The position numbers were made by a program, and so were the translations under genes. DNA of 64,000 nucleotides, from assembly GCA_944472135.2 (NCBI GenBank), contig OX235262.1:70866887-70930886 (forward strand), read 5' to 3'. The notes under the pieces were generated by a model, which was given only the letters and a program-made list of their open reading frames with translations, had not been told where the DNA came from and did not search any database. Below, piece by piece: positions 22,361 to 33,454 of this stretch. The first letter of the stretch is position 1; each line of letters opens with the position of its first letter. Source of the DNA: Trichobilharzia regenti. Its lineage: Eukaryota; Platyhelminthes; Trematoda; Strigeidida; Schistosomatidae.

Positions 22361-22619
22361 AGCGAGTATCTGTCCTCATGCCCAACCTGCTATGAAATTG
22401 TACAACCTGATGAGAATTTACCGATAATGCGAATTTTCTTGGTTAAATTTATTTGGAACCTATTATCCTCATCGAAGACAATTCTACAACCGGTACACAG
22501 CTTCCACCAGTAGACACGACTCCAGCAGTGAACTCTTCTGTGGATTATATTAACAAATTGTAGCCGTGGACTTTAACTGTATATCCAAGTAATGTTTAAT
22601 TAATATAACTCATTACTGT

Positions 22620-23745
22620 TTTGAAATAATAGAGAGGATTTGTAGCTCAGGTGGATGATTTGCAATTAATAGTGTTCTCTGAGCTGGTTGGTCTTGTTGC
22701 GGAGCTTTCGTCGTCCTTCTGGATAACATCTTCAGCGCAGTATTTAGCATAAAGTCAAATGATTTGAATTTTTCACGAGTGATATAACTGCGTCTTCCGG
22801 TAACCATCTTTACATATGTATTTATCATTTTCTATTGACTTGAATTTTAAACTTTCTCTTCACAAGATTTACTTTTTATTGGTTCTTATATTTTATCTAT
22901 ATTAACATGTTTGTTAGTTGCATATTCGTTTGAGCACCAGGCTTCTAGGAATTCTCAGGCACTTTCGGTGTTTCCACTGTCTAAAACTTCGACATTATCC
23001 CAGTTATCAAACTGATGTCCATAATTGTCTATATGCATTCATATGAAAGAATATATACCGTGTCTTTTCACGGCTGATTTGTGTTCCTGGATTTTGATTC
23101 GAAGGGGACGCCCACTTTAGCCGATGTGATGTCTGGTACAGCTCATACAACTTATTTTGTAAATAGTATTAATTTAATCTCCTCTTTCTGTAGGATCTTT
23201 CGGTTTGCATAATATCGAATTAAGCGATTTGACTGGCTTGTGTGCTATATCTATTTCAAACTGTCTTAATATTCTAGCTGTTGTTACAGAGATATTTTTA
23301 ATATATGGCAGGATGAATTTTCAAATGGTCTTTAATGTTGGCTTGTTGTTGGTGTCATGACTGAAGTTCAAACACTTTTTGATGAAATTGTAAGGATATC
23401 CATTCTTTTTTGAAGATGATTAGCAGGTATTTTTCCTTTATTCTTTTCAACTCTGGAGTGCTACAGTATATTTGAATTCTTTTAAACAATGTCTGCACAC
23501 AGTTTCTTTTGTGAGTAATTGGCTTATTGCTAGTATAGTTGAGTATTGGATCTGTGTGTGTGTTGATTTTCTATATACTTGTGTTACTAAATCTCCTGTG
23601 TTAGTTCTCTTGATAAAGACATGTAAAATGGGACTTTGTTATCAAATTCTTCTTCTCTTGTGAATTTGATGTCTTCAAATGTGTATGCAACTAAACCAAC
23701 CAGCTCAGAGAACACTATTAACTGCAAATCATTACTGTATTTTTG
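22620..23745 (-). mobile_element. Family-B Penelope-like element with inverted ends
   Basis: Ends are inverted copies: 22662-22700 (TAATAGTGTTCTCTGAGCTG) against 23695-23735. The minus strand encodes decayed linker and endonuclease: PYIKNISVTTARIL, AHKPVKSLNSILCKPKDPT, a HHIG core and RIKIQEHKSAVKRHG. Stops interrupt each segment. About 1.1 kb and lacking the reverse transcriptase, like the other short PLE copies here. Confidence 0.65.
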
Positions 23746-23749
23746 ATAA

Positions 23750-24545
23750 TATGTTGTTATACTATCATCTCATTAACTTGGATTTTTATTTTTATGCCTA
23801 TTATTTTAGTGAGCTCGCTAGACAGTCCCCTGCACAATATCACCGAATAAATTATGATTGATGTTTCTTATGCAGAAGCCGGAACAACTTGTTCTCTCTG
23901 TAATGTTCCTCTGTATTCTTGATTCTTCAAACTTTTTAATTCATAATACTTTCATCATCTTCACCTTCAACACAAGTCATTTACTCATTTCATAACCTTC
24001 ACTTATTCGTCAAGCGATAATTATGTTACTTTGATTGATTGATTTGCTGTTTGAAACAGTGAGCGTTGGGTACACTGTCACTCAGTTAGGGTGCAAATAC
24101 GTTCAGCTGAGAGTCTAAAATAGGGTGAGACACGCTCATCCTGAAATTACAGCTAGCCACTTTCAACCAAATAGCATCTTTAGTTGTATGCCTGACGTCT
24201 AGAAACAGATAACATCCAAATGCGTTTTACACACTTTTGGTTGAGTATATAACCGTGTAGACTGTGATCAGACGCCACTGCATATCTTTCGTTCATTAAA
24301 GTGCTGTCATTTATTTATCTATTGGATTACATAGGAGAGTGGTGACATAATACCAAATTTGACGTGATTGATAACAGTAATGCTGAAATCTGGGCTTGAT
24401 AAGGAAATGTAGTAGGTTACTCGAAAGAAGACGAAATACAACTGTACTTCGTCAGATACTTTCTATTCCCTGAGCCCACAGGAAAATCAAAAGACAAAGT
24501 TGATCCCAACCGGCGAGATCAATTACCAGACAAAAAAATTACAGT
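23750..24545. other. No gene recognised
   Basis: AT-rich; the first 150 bases resemble the T-rich tail of family-C PLEs. Nothing coding that I can support. Confidence 0.35.
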
Positions 24546-24548
24546 GAT

Positions 24549-24569
24549 ATATATATATATATATATATA
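24549..24569. repeat. (AT)n microsatellite
   Basis: AT dinucleotide run at the 5' side of a PLE copy. Confidence 0.85.
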
Positions 24570-24689
24570 ATGGCACCAATCAACTAATTTTATCGGCTGT
24601 GTATGTTAAGGCATCTAAATCTGTCCGATAGAATTTGGCAGAACCTTTTGCCCCAGCACACTATGGCTTAAATCGGTCTTAGCCTGTAA

Positions 24690-25660
24690 AAAATATATCA
24701 GCTGTCTCAAGTCTTCTTAGATGGGCACACACTTTGATAACGGATGAAAACGAAAGAGAAGAAGAAATGTCAAAGGTTACTGAAACTATCAAGGGGAATA
24801 ACTATCGAAAGAGCTTCATTACCAAAATCAACACTGACATTGAATTTAGTCGAAAACGCATTCTGAAGACATGGACCTCAACAGTAACCACTCCATACAG
24901 ATGAAATGTGAAACGATATCAGAAGAGTACTCAGTAACCATAACATTAAAGTTTTGTTCAAAACATCAACCACACTGCAAAGCAACCTTGTCCAAGTAAA
25001 AGATGAAAATTCCAAAGGTTTCACAATCTAATCCTGTCTGAAAAATAAAATGTTCAGAATTTAATGCAATATACTTCGGACAGACCTCGAGAGAAATCAA
25101 GATCAGATGAAATAAACACCGTGTAGAGCTTCTATTCGACCACCAAGAAATCTGGTTAAACTAGAATAGCCTAAAAAATCACCGGCTATAAGTCTACGCT
25201 CTACAAAATTACGTCACAAAATTGATTTAAACAGCACTGAAATATTCCATAAAAAATTCAGAAATCTTGAAAAGTTTCAAATCAGAAGCACTTCATATCA
25301 AATAGGATCCAAATTGTCTGAATACGAATGATGAACTAAGAGAGAATCCGACTTGGCTATAACACCCCTTCCCCCTCCCGCCTACTTCAGGTGACAAAAT
25401 CAACAGAAATATGATAAGAAATCTCATTATGTAAACACATGCTGTTTTTATAATTTTATACACTTATCGAATCTAACAATCCACACATGGTATTGTGATC
25501 TTTACCAACTTAACAACGTAAAAAGCACCTGATGCTGAAGAAATGTAATCAATTCACTATATAGAAGATGAGATTTTGTAAATTCTAGTCTAAAATAATT
25601 TGATGAAGCCCTTGGTAACACTAAATAGCGAAACGTCAGTGAAACCAGTATCGTTTTGTT
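24690..25660 (+). mobile_element. Family-A Penelope-like element, better of two copies
   Basis: Plus-strand frames read WAHTLITDENEREEEMSKV (linker, about 24720), AIYFGQTSREIKIR (GIY-YIG core, about 25065) and NKHRVELLFDH (E-H helix analogue). The tail GCGAAACGTCAGTG (about 25628) follows. Several stops; no reverse transcriptase core. The minus-strand copy at 800-1600 shares linker, core and tail. Confidence 0.7.
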
Positions 25661-25757
25661 TTACATTCATTGGAATATAGAGAAACTTTCCTAATAATGA
25701 ATATCACATAACCAAATGCCCAGAATCTTTCAAATTGTTCAAAAGTGAACTTGGTTT

Positions 25758-25759
<2 letters not shown>

Positions 25760-25796
<37 letters not shown>
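25760..25796. repeat. (AT)n microsatellite
   Basis: AT dinucleotide run of about 37 bases. Confidence 0.9.
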
Positions 25797-25797
<1 letters not shown>

Positions 25798-25799
25798 TC

Positions 25800-26395
25800 A
25801 ATCGACCCTTTGATGGAAGTTGAGATAAAGTTTTCAAACTAATGCCACTTGGAAGCAAGCGTAGGACCCTGTTGAATGATCTGTGATATCAGTTCATTCA
25901 CAGAGGAGATAAAAACAACTGGGAATAGTATTCTACAGCATTACTATGTGATGCTTTTGAAAATAGTTTTCCTTAGCAAAAGTGTCACGTTTTTTCAATA
26001 ACTTTATGAATAGATGTCCTTTCTTATTTATATTTGTTCGAAATAAAATCCTGTTTTCAGTCTGTTTCAATCATAACAATGTAATTTAAAAAAAACAAGT
26101 GCGTTTTCAATATTCAATGTCGGCTGCACGTAAAAAAAATACAATTTGTTTAAATGTATGTACTGTCGGTTGCGAATTATTAAACATTATAACACTTGAA
26201 GATTGAACATTCTTATAGTGATAGAATTGTCATTTTTATCACTAAAAAAAGATGGTTTTTAAACTTAAAAAATTTAACCTAATTCTTAATCATTTTTCGG
26301 CTATTTCACAGTATTTTACCTAGTTAGTTAACAGTTCAGACTAAAAGGACAGGATATCTTTACAAGTTTTTTGATAGTACACATGGTAAGGTATT
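25800..26395. other. No gene recognised
   Basis: AT-rich, with A- and T-homopolymer runs; no supported feature. Confidence 0.45.
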
Positions 26396-26399
26396 CAAT

Positions 26400-26645
26400 C
26401 TAGGGAAAGTGTGTCTGTGGTTCATGGTAGGATGCTCGCCGACCATTTCGCATGTGGTTTGAATTAGACTGTCGGCTAACGGACTCCTAAACTTCGTTTG
26501 ATTGGTAGGAGGTATGGTAAAGAGGGAAGGTTAGGGGTGAGTCTAGCAACCCTATTTTGTAAAAACAATACCATCGGAGGTACTGAAATTTCAAAACTCA
26601 AGCATGAAGCCCTATTTTCTGCTGAGAACGCAAAGGATAAAGGAA
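26400..26645 (+). repeat. Gly-tRNA-type SINE, full length
   Basis: Head TGTGGTTCATGGTAGGATGC then TCGCC resembles the A-box region of tRNA-Gly. A worn B-box follows (GTTTGAATTAG), then body GAGGGAAGGTTAGGGGTGAG and GCAACCCTA. The end TGAAGCCCTATTTTCTGCTG matches the 3' end of the RTE LINEs in this window. Confidence 0.65.
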
Positions 26646-26759
26646 CGAGTGATGTGTATTTACATGCGGCTGGTAGTGTCCTACATGTTAGGTGTAAGGC
26701 GGCGTTTTGGCGATGTCAATGGATAGCGGCCGAATTATATGTTGCGAACTGAGAGAGGT

Positions 26760-27320
26760 TAGACGTTACAGCTATAGCACAAATTGCATTCACACACCTA
26801 CAAGTTATAAGAGATAGAGCCATACTCTCAGGCTGACTTATCTCCTAGTAACACAAAGACTGTTCTCAATATTTATATAGTTTTACTATACCTATGACAA
26901 ATGGGAAAGAAAGATGAGAATTACAAATACTAAGCTTCTAAGTTATAGAGTTGCATTTGACAAGATTATGGTACAAAAATTGTGTTTCGAAAAGTGCCTA
27001 TTGTCTTGTACAGTTTCATTATGTGATCTATGTAATCAACAAATTATCACAGTGCTGACGTGCCACCCATATTATCAATCAAGCTAAAACTACTTCAGTT
27101 ACAGAAATAGCCATCTTCTCATAAGACTATTTATAATTAAGGATGTTAATCGACAGAATTAGGCTTTGTGTTTTCTTAAATCGAAGTGGAAATTTACGCA
27201 GTTCGTAGAGGTGATTATTTCATTATAGTTTCCTATGGAGAATGAAATTTTTCGAATCAAAATTTGTTATTTTCTTGGTACCATAAATGCCAATCAAGAA
27301 AGCAAGCATAAATGTGTAAA
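26760..27320. other. No gene recognised
   Basis: No repeat partner or coding frame that I can support. Confidence 0.4.
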
Positions 27321-27545
27321 ACTATATACTACTGGTTGACTGAGATGAGTAGTCGGATTCCATTGTCATTAATTAGTATTTCTTGCTAGCCAGCTCATTG
27401 TGATCAAAACAATAGACGGAGATTCCGCTCATTCCGGTCCGAGTTCATCAGCGGTGTACCCGGTTTGACTCAAATTAGAGAGACCAGAATCACTTCAGAC
27501 CGATTTCTTACCGACTACTTTCTTGTACAACTAATTCAATAGTAT
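27320..27545 (+). repeat. Dispersed repeat R1
   Basis: Signature ACTACTGGTTGACTGAGATG, GAGTTCATCAGCGGTGTACC and a terminal ACTTCAGACCGATTTC block, as in the other copies. Confidence 0.65.
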
Positions 27546-27654
27546 GAGATTCAACTGGAAAGACTCACTATAGAAGTTAGTGTGGAAGTTGACGAGTCAC
27601 TAGTTACTGACTAGTTTCCAGTCAAAAACATCTAATACAGTCCTACAGGAGGTC

Positions 27655-27840
27655 AGTCAAAAGCCTGAATAGCCCAGTGATTGGTGATCGCAGCACTGGG
27701 TGACGTGGACTCATATCTCAGAAAGGACATGAGTTCCTGCGGGGTTGCAGATAAGCCTTGCTGACTGGTGAGTGGCAACTGGCACAAACCTTAGGTCTAA
27801 AGCTTCCTGCCAATTGCCTCCAACCATTTTATACCAAAGC
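27655..27840 (+). repeat. tRNA-headed SINE, third family
   Basis: TAGCCCAGTGATTGGTGATC resembles a tRNA A-box region and CTGCGGGGTTGCAG stands where the B-box would be. The downstream CTTGCTGACTGGTGAGTGG and CCTCCAACCATT blocks are shared with 2425-2560. Confidence 0.5.
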
Positions 27841-28069
27841 TGTGATAACATGAAAATATTTCCAGTTACATAATAAAACGAAGCAGTAAGAATATGCTAT
27901 TCGGTAGCTAGTAGGGGAATCCAAGATGTGTGTTTCGTAAAGTCTTTAATTTTCCTTTGGCGATCCTTGAGACCTAGTAAACCATGTTGTTCTCCCTGCG
28001 AATCGAACACAACACCCACCATTTCTTGGAAATATTAATAAATTCATTTGTATAGGAAATAAATCCAGT

Positions 28070-28315
28070 ATTATAGGCTTGGTAATGTGTTTACATCGGT
28101 TAGAGAACCGCTGGAGATCCACAAGGCACTGGGCTTCTGTTTCACCCCAGTTTGCGACTCTTCATCAATACGCACCCAGTGGGTTTCAAACCCAGGACCC
28201 TATGGTTACAAGGTGAGCTCAGAAACCATTCAGACACCAGAACTCAACCCAGTGATCCATGAATTTCAAATTTGGTCAATTCGTGATTTATATGCAATGC
28301 AACTGCCAGTCAGTG
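28070..28315 (-). repeat. Hammerhead-type SINE
   Basis: Minus strand: GGGTTTGAAACCCACTGGG (B-box), TATTGATGAAGAGTCGC and GGGGTGAAACAGAAGCC. The hammerhead-like segment is present but stem II is broken. The plus-strand open frame over it is not called. Confidence 0.55.
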
Positions 28316-28422
28316 TTGTAGGCGACTTGGTGAATTCCACCAGTTGCGACTATTCAATGGAACTCCAGGTAACTTCCTGTATACAGGCAGTCAATAAGCA
28401 GTATCAAAATAATTTTCAAGTG

Positions 28423-28535
28423 TAGATTTGCAGGGATTCAATTAGTTACAAGTATTCAATGATTTACTTACTGCTATCAGCTTGTGATCACACCTGTAAC
28501 CAATCAAATCCTTGGTAACTAACACCTGCAAATCT
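28423..28535. repeat. Short inverted repeat
   Basis: TAGATTTGCAGGGATTCAAT at 28423 is mirrored by AATCCTTGG...CCTGCAAATCTA at 28505-28536, the two outer ends of SINE-flanking sequence facing each other. Confidence 0.45.
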
Positions 28536-28777
28536 AATACGCCCAACCACCGATTGGTTGAACATTAATCCTCATACAACGTTGTCAAGTGTAGAAATAG
28601 ATAGGGGAACAAAACATATTTTCATATAAAAACAAATATACGAAAATATCAGTAGTTTACATTGATATTAAGCCGTGAGAAAATCATATTTACCGCCATT
28701 TTTTCATTTGAATTCTATTTACCCTAGTACATATAACCAAACAAAAACATCTCTGTATTTTCTACTATTGTACATAG

Positions 28778-28863
28778 TGAAGAATGCACTATTTTCAAAT
28801 TTCAAAGTGAATAAATTTATCCATGAAATACATGAAGCACTGAGAGAACAAAGATTATTTTAA
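28778..28863 (+). CDS. Weak candidate terminal exon, unknown product
   Basis: A pyrimidine-rich acceptor (TTTTCTACTATTGTACATAG) is followed by two bases, 27 codons (including NKFIHEIHEALREQRLF) and a TAA. The peptide looks amphipathic, but the frame is short enough to arise by chance. No partner exon identified. Confidence 0.25.
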
Positions 28864-28864
28864 G

Positions 28865-29236
28865 ATAAAAATGGGGAAGAATTAACAGTTTTTCTTTCTA
28901 CTGACAAATGATGGCGTTATTTATCTTTCTCTTCTTTTTTTCCTACTCCTTCTTTGTATCCCTTTGTACTCCTTGTTTTTGAGGAATTTTAGTTTTTACG
29001 TATTTTTGCTTTGTTCGAGAAAATGTCATAAGAAATTAACAAAGTACATAATATATTTTTTTGAAAGAAAACGCTTCCTTTTTTTTAAAGAAAAATCAAC
29101 ATTGTTATTTATTTATGTTTATGCACTTACTAGATAATTGAAAAGATACTTTCGAAATTCATGGATGATGTTAACAATAGAATTGTATCATAAAGTGTCT
29201 AGTAAGAGTATTCTATAGGAGTTTTAACGGAGTCAG
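28865..29236. other. No gene recognised
   Basis: AT-rich, with T-runs near 28935 and 29075. Ends at the target-duplication base of the next element. Confidence 0.45.
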
Positions 29237-29241
29237 TTTAT

Positions 29242-29399
29242 TTTGAATAAGGCATTAAGAAGACAAATTTCGCGAGATGATATCATTTCGTAGTTTCTTT
29301 ACAACCGCTTTACAACTAACAAGGTTAACAATGATAAAATAAAGTTCATGATAATTACCAGTTAAATAAAAACAAAAGTACATACTAATGACCAATCAT
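29242..29399 (+). repeat. Left inverted terminal repeat of the GIY-YIG element
   Basis: Inverse of 30066-30224. Contains an internal near-palindrome around ATGATATCAT and the end block TGACCAATCAT. No hammerhead core (CUGANGA with GAAA) is visible in it. Confidence 0.85.
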
Positions 29400-30054
29400 G
29401 AGTGACATATTGATGGATGAGCTTCGACATATACATTCAGTTTTACTAGCCAATGGTTATCCAGAAAACTTCATCAATTGTCACGGTAAGGATAGACCAC
29501 ATCTTGAAAAGACAGCTTCTGTACCAAAGAAAGCCATCTTTATTAATCTACCATTCAAGGGCGACCAGATTATGCAGTTGACAGCTCAAAGACTTCGGTC
29601 AGCCATCAAACGCACATTCTACGCCGCCACATCTCTTTTTCTCACTTGCCGAACATTTTCGATCCCTGTACCTACGATTAAAGGACGAAATTCTGTGGAC
29701 TCTACTTCAAACTGTATCTACAAGTTCACCTGCAGCTGCGGTGACACCTATATAGGTAGAACTAACAGAATGTTCCAATGTCGTCGAAAAGAACATGTTC
29801 CAAAATGGCTAGTAAATCATATCGAAAATCCTAACGCGATTAATCTTAGTAGCGATTCAGCATCATCCATTGCAAAACACTTATTAATGTCTGATCACAA
29901 AATCAATATTAATGACTGTTTCACAATTATTTCACATAACTCTAATTCAAGGTTATTGAAGGTGATGGAAGCACTTTGGATTAATCACATACAGCCTAAA
30001 CTGTGTGTACAAAAATCAATAAACTTCAATCTTCGCCTACCCTGGACTGCATGA
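29398..30054 (+). CDS. GIY-YIG endonuclease protein of Penelope type, 218 aa
   Basis: Uninterrupted ORF, so apparently intact. Residues 1-35 (MDELRHIHSVLLANGYP) are the linker that in PLEs follows the reverse transcriptase. Residues 43-80 hold the PKKAIFINLPFKGDQIMQL block that precedes the nuclease. The GIY-YIG domain runs from about 105: CIYKFTC (106-112), CSCG, TYIGRT (117-122), the R/EH helix (EH at 132-133), HLLMSDHKIN (161-170) and the C-terminal catalytic Glu in MEALWINHIQPKLC (190-203). PLEs use this nuclease for target nicking. The usual N-terminal reverse transcriptase is absent, and the ORF starts within three bases of the inverted repeat, so the start at 29398 is the natural one. 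A family in which only the nuclease ORF is carried is unexpected. It may be parasitic on full PLEs. Confidence 0.85.
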   Translation: MSDILMDELRHIHSVLLANGYPENFINCHGKDRPHLEKTASVPKKAIFINLPFKGDQIMQLTAQRLRSAIKRTFYAATSLFLTCRTFSIPVPTIKGRNSVDSTSNCIYKFTCSCGDTYIGRTNRMFQCRRKEHVPKWLVNHIENPNAINLSSDSASSIAKHLLMSDHKININDCFTIISHNSNSRLLKVMEALWINHIQPKLCVQKSINFNLRLPWTA

Positions 30055-30065
30055 CCTATCTTAAT

Positions 30066-30224
30066 ATGATTGGTCACTAGTATGTACTTTTGTTTTTATT
30101 TAACTGAGTAATTTTCATGAACTTTATTTTATCATTGTTAACCATGTTAGTTGTAAAGCGGTTGTAAAGAAACTACGAAATGATATCATCTCGCGAAATT
30201 TGTCTTCTTAATGCCTTATTCAAA
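30066..30224 (+). repeat. Right inverted terminal repeat of the GIY-YIG element
   Basis: Inverse of the left arm; begins ATGATTGGTCAC 11 bases after the stop codon and ends GCCTTATTCAAA. A TTTAT duplication follows. Confidence 0.85.
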
Positions 30225-30264
30225 TTTATCAAAGGGACTAATTGTTCTAATTTTCTCAGTTTAT

Positions 30265-30510
30265 TTTGTTTATTTGCATGGAGGATTTCATTATGAGCTG
30301 ACATCAGTTAGAGAACCACGGGAAACTTGGGAGTACTGGGCAGCTGTTCCGTCCTACTTTGAGACTTTTCATAAGTATGCACCCTCACTGCGGCATTCGA
30401 ACCCAGGACCTTCTGGTTACAAGGCGAGCTAGCTCGTAGTCCATTAAGCCGCTGAAACCCTATCCAATGGCCAGTCCATGAATACTAACTTCTTCCAATT
30501 CGTAACACAG
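30265..30510 (-). repeat. Hammerhead-type SINE
   Basis: Minus strand: GCAGCGGCTT-like head, GGTTCGAATGCCGC (B-box), then TACTTATGAAAAGTCTC and GTAGGACGGAACAGCTGCCC. Core positions have mutated (CUGANGA to CTTATGA, GAAA to GGAA), so cleavage is not expected. Confidence 0.6.
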
Positions 30511-30649
30511 CGCGACCATTTCGCAATGTCTTCTTCGATGAGTTACTGACTCCTCTTCAACCAGCTCATGATGAAATCCTCCGTGCAATCAAACAAAAAT
30601 CCCTGCAAAACCAATAATTGAATATTTTGTTTATTCTCAGATAGATTAT

Positions 30650-31145
30650 GCCATCTTAATTTAAAGTTTACAACAGAACACGAGGGAAGTGATACTATTA
30701 GACTCCTAGGAGTTTCCTTTGTTGAAAGGATTGGTGCCATGGTAAGAAGATCTGTAATTTAGAAAGTCTTCATGGATGAGACATTATGCACATTTTAAGA
30801 GTATAAAATAGAAGCTTTGGGGGGTATTTCATTTAAGAATGCATCCCCTAAGAGGTTTATTAAAAAGTAATCTAAAGAAATAGAAGCCAGCACAAAAGTT
30901 TCAGAAAAGGCTGTGTGTATTAGTCTGACATTTAAGGGATACGATGTACAAGAAGTTGTGAAATGAGCTTTTGATAAAATCACTAGAATAAAACGCATTA
31001 TACTGTATAGTTTTTATTCCTTAGGGGGGTGCTTAGACAATCTGAGAAAGACCAGTTTCCAATCTTCGACACTTTAAACTGTGTTTGTCAATCTGAATGT
31101 GTTTTGGAAGCAAATACATTAGTCATACGGAAAGGTGATTCTCTA
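30650..31145 (+). mobile_element. Penelope-like element, linker to GIY-YIG start, degenerate
   Basis: The frame near 30830-31010 reads KEIEASTKVSEKAVCISLTF then KGYDVQEVV, matching the KAIFINLPFKGDQIMQ block of the intact ORF at 29398. It continues LNCVCQSECV (about 31073), the first strand of the nuclease. It is cut off there by the SINE at 31150. Two stops inside. Confidence 0.65.
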
Positions 31146-31149
31146 CTTG

Positions 31150-31345
31150 CATGTGTGTCGGTGGCAGAGTGGTTAGGACTCTCGCCGATCATAAACATGG
31201 TCTGGGGATCGAGCACTCGCCGACGCACACCTGATATCTATGGTCGGCCTGCAAAATTTGGGCTACCGATATCCATGCTGAAAGTTCCATACTTGTACCA
31301 AAAATACGGTGTGGAATCAAGCTGTAATCAAAAATAAATAAAAAA
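31150..31345 (+). repeat. Ser/Leu-tRNA-headed SINE, full length
   Basis: GTGGCAGAGTGGTTAGGACT (A-box, as in tRNA-Ser/Leu) is followed by a B-box-like GGGGATCGAGCACTC, the shared body and an A-rich end AATAAATAAAAAAATAGAT. The open frame across it is not a gene. Confidence 0.75.
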
Positions 31346-31349
31346 ATAG

Positions 31350-33215
31350 ATAAAAATAAATGATGAAACAGCTGCCCAAGTATCTGAACAGTTCAACAAC
31401 AAAGAGTTCTATAGACAATGGATTTGTTATTAACACTGTCAAGTTATTCACTGTTGTAAGGGGACAAAAAATTAAAAAGGATGCCTGCAAATGAAGAGGT
31501 TTGTGCAATTAATGCTTATAAAGCCGGTCTTTGTTAGTACAGAAGGAAATGATAGTCACTACGGTAATATCTTTTACTGAATAGCTTTTGTCATTATTAT
31601 TAGTAGTATTGTATCCAATCTCTTTTTATTGCTCTTGGCTCATTTAAAACTACCTTTTTCTAGCACCACAATCTCAAGTCTTTTCTACAATTACTATTAT
31701 GTGGTGACTGACTATTTCTATCTCTGTATTGTTTAAATACTTACTGTTGATTGTTAATATATTTCTTATATGAATTGAATTATAATTCCGCTAAATACAA
31801 ATTCCTGAATTCCGCCCTCTCTGTGTTTTGGTTGGATTCTTGTAATTCGGTCATCTCGAAATACTAATACTACGATTACAAATAATTATAACATATTATT
31901 ATTATTATTATTCAGCGTTCAGCTCCTAACATCTTCAAGGTCTTTCTCTCATAACTAATTGTTCATTATACTGGCGTTATTGAACCGTAATCCTTTATTA
32001 TCTTAATCTTTCATACCTTTTCCACCTTACCTATCTAAACTTGATCTGTGAAATATTCACACTCGTCGTCTTGCATGATTAATTCACTGTCAGTGTATGT
32101 ACTTACCAATCACTTATCTCCCAATGTATTTCTAATAGTATACATACATATATATTTAAATGAAGTGTTTTACTGAAATTTGATTAATTCATTAAATCCT
32201 GCTTTATTAACATTTGTTGGTTGATTAAAATAATATAACTGATATAATGATATAATTGTTTTCAATTAACCAGTAATAAGATGGAGAAATCAAGATAAAT
32301 TGCCTAATTCCGACCATACCCATATGCATTTATCAGTTTGACAGTTCCTGTGGGCTAAATTATCATTGAATTTTTAAATATTACCCATGTTGGATAGGTA
32401 GAGAGCTAAATAAAGCTTTATGTTACTCTATACCAGCTTATTTTGTCAGTAAAAGACATCAAACTGACGCTGACAGTTATCTATCATATTTCTCTTAGCC
32501 TTTCTCGTGATCTACCAGTTTGACTTTTTTTTTAAATTGAGGGTAATCAGAATTCATTTGAATAGACTTGATCATCCACTTAATATCCTCAGAGTCTTAC
32601 AAATGATTTTACCCTAACCTTGTAACTATCAACTGACAGTATTTGCTACTGTTACTCCTGTAATTATTATTATTATTGTAGCTAATTTAATCGACCTCTT
32701 CGCATCTTTATTTTCTTATATAATTATTTAATTAATTCACTCACTTATTCTTCTCCTAAACTGTTATTATTTTACCAATTATTGATTAAGCAATATATAA
32801 CCTGTTGCTAACTACTGTGAGTTAACTGGTCTTGATTACCTTAACCAGTTTCACTTCTATCCGTACCATATTGACTAAGACATCAAGGTATAATTTGTAT
32901 CACTTCAATAAAGAACTAATTGAAAAGGAATATGTATTCTTCTTTCATTTCCTCGTTTGTTTTCTAAATGTCTAAATTGGAAACTTTAAATTCGTAAAAT
33001 ATAAAGTCTTTATAGGAGAATCAAACACAATTGACTCCTGTACTCAATAATACATATTTAAATCTAAGTAAAGATTTGCATTTTTATTCAAAATTTCATC
33101 AATACCTTGTTGATTATTTTCAGAAAGTATAAAGCTTACAGTATATAACTTCCTTCTAAATGAGTCTAATCATCACATACAAAAAACAGATTGTAAAGAG
33201 TTGAAGTCAATTGTT
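31350..33215. other. No gene recognised; AT-rich, (ATT)n near 31890
   Basis: About 1.8 kb of AT-rich DNA with a TTA/ATT run at about 31890-31912. Some T-rich stretches recall family-C PLE tails, but no protein segment is readable. An acceptor-like TTGATTATTTTCAG at 33121 is followed by only seven open codons. Confidence 0.4.
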
Positions 33216-33430
33216 GGATAGTGACTAGCGATGGAATCTAGGATGCGCATCTCGTCCTATTTTGGACTCGTCAGTTGGATGTACCTGCATTCCCCAATGA
33301 ATGGTGGTGTTCCCACCGGGCTGGAACCCAGCGCCAATAGTTTCAAACGCCAAAGCGTAATCCACAAGACCACTTGGGTAACGAAAGCCATCTCTTGTGC
33401 AACGGGTCTTATTAATTATTTAATTCCACT
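33215..33430 (-). repeat. Sm-alpha-type hammerhead SINE
   Basis: Minus strand: tRNA-like head CAAGTGGTCTTGTGGATTAC, B-box GGTTCCAGCCC (33317-33327), then the hammerhead: CTGACGA (33268-33274), stem II GTCC/GGAC perfectly paired around AAAATA (33254-33267), GAGA where GAAA is expected (33250-33253), and TGCGCATCC. CUGANGA allows the C. The A-to-G change in GAAA should reduce or abolish cleavage. Sequence around it matches my recollection of the schistosome Sm-alpha hammerhead. Confidence 0.75.
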
Positions 33431-33454
33431 TTAGATTTTCCCGTTGATTGAAGG

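Larger units (their letters stand above)
29242..30224 (+). mobile_element. Compact element: 158-bp inverted terminal repeats around a GIY-YIG ORF
   Basis: 29242-29399 is the inverse of 30066-30224, with about five differences including small gaps. Both begin TTTGAATAAGGCATTAAG. TTTAT stands immediately outside each end (29237-29241 and 30225-30229), a 5-bp target duplication. Each arm contains the hairpin-forming CGAAATGATATCAT type sequence. The space between the arms is filled by one ORF whose ATG overlaps the left arm edge. High arm identity and perfect duplication indicate a recent insertion. The ORF is Penelope-derived, but there is no reverse transcriptase, so the element is non-autonomous or a distinct compact type. 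Confidence 0.85.

Noticed and set aside
28087..28425. 112-codon plus-strand open frame
   Set aside because: Antisense of a hammerhead SINE.
29242..29399. Hammerhead ribozyme in the arms of the GIY-YIG element (known in some Penelope terminal repeats)
   Set aside because: I found GAAA and a palindrome but no CUGANGA box in either strand of the arm.
31150..31230. tRNA-Ser/Leu gene
   Set aside because: The A-box is good, but the rest does not give a cloverleaf and the unit recurs with the same non-tRNA body at 7518 and 1738.
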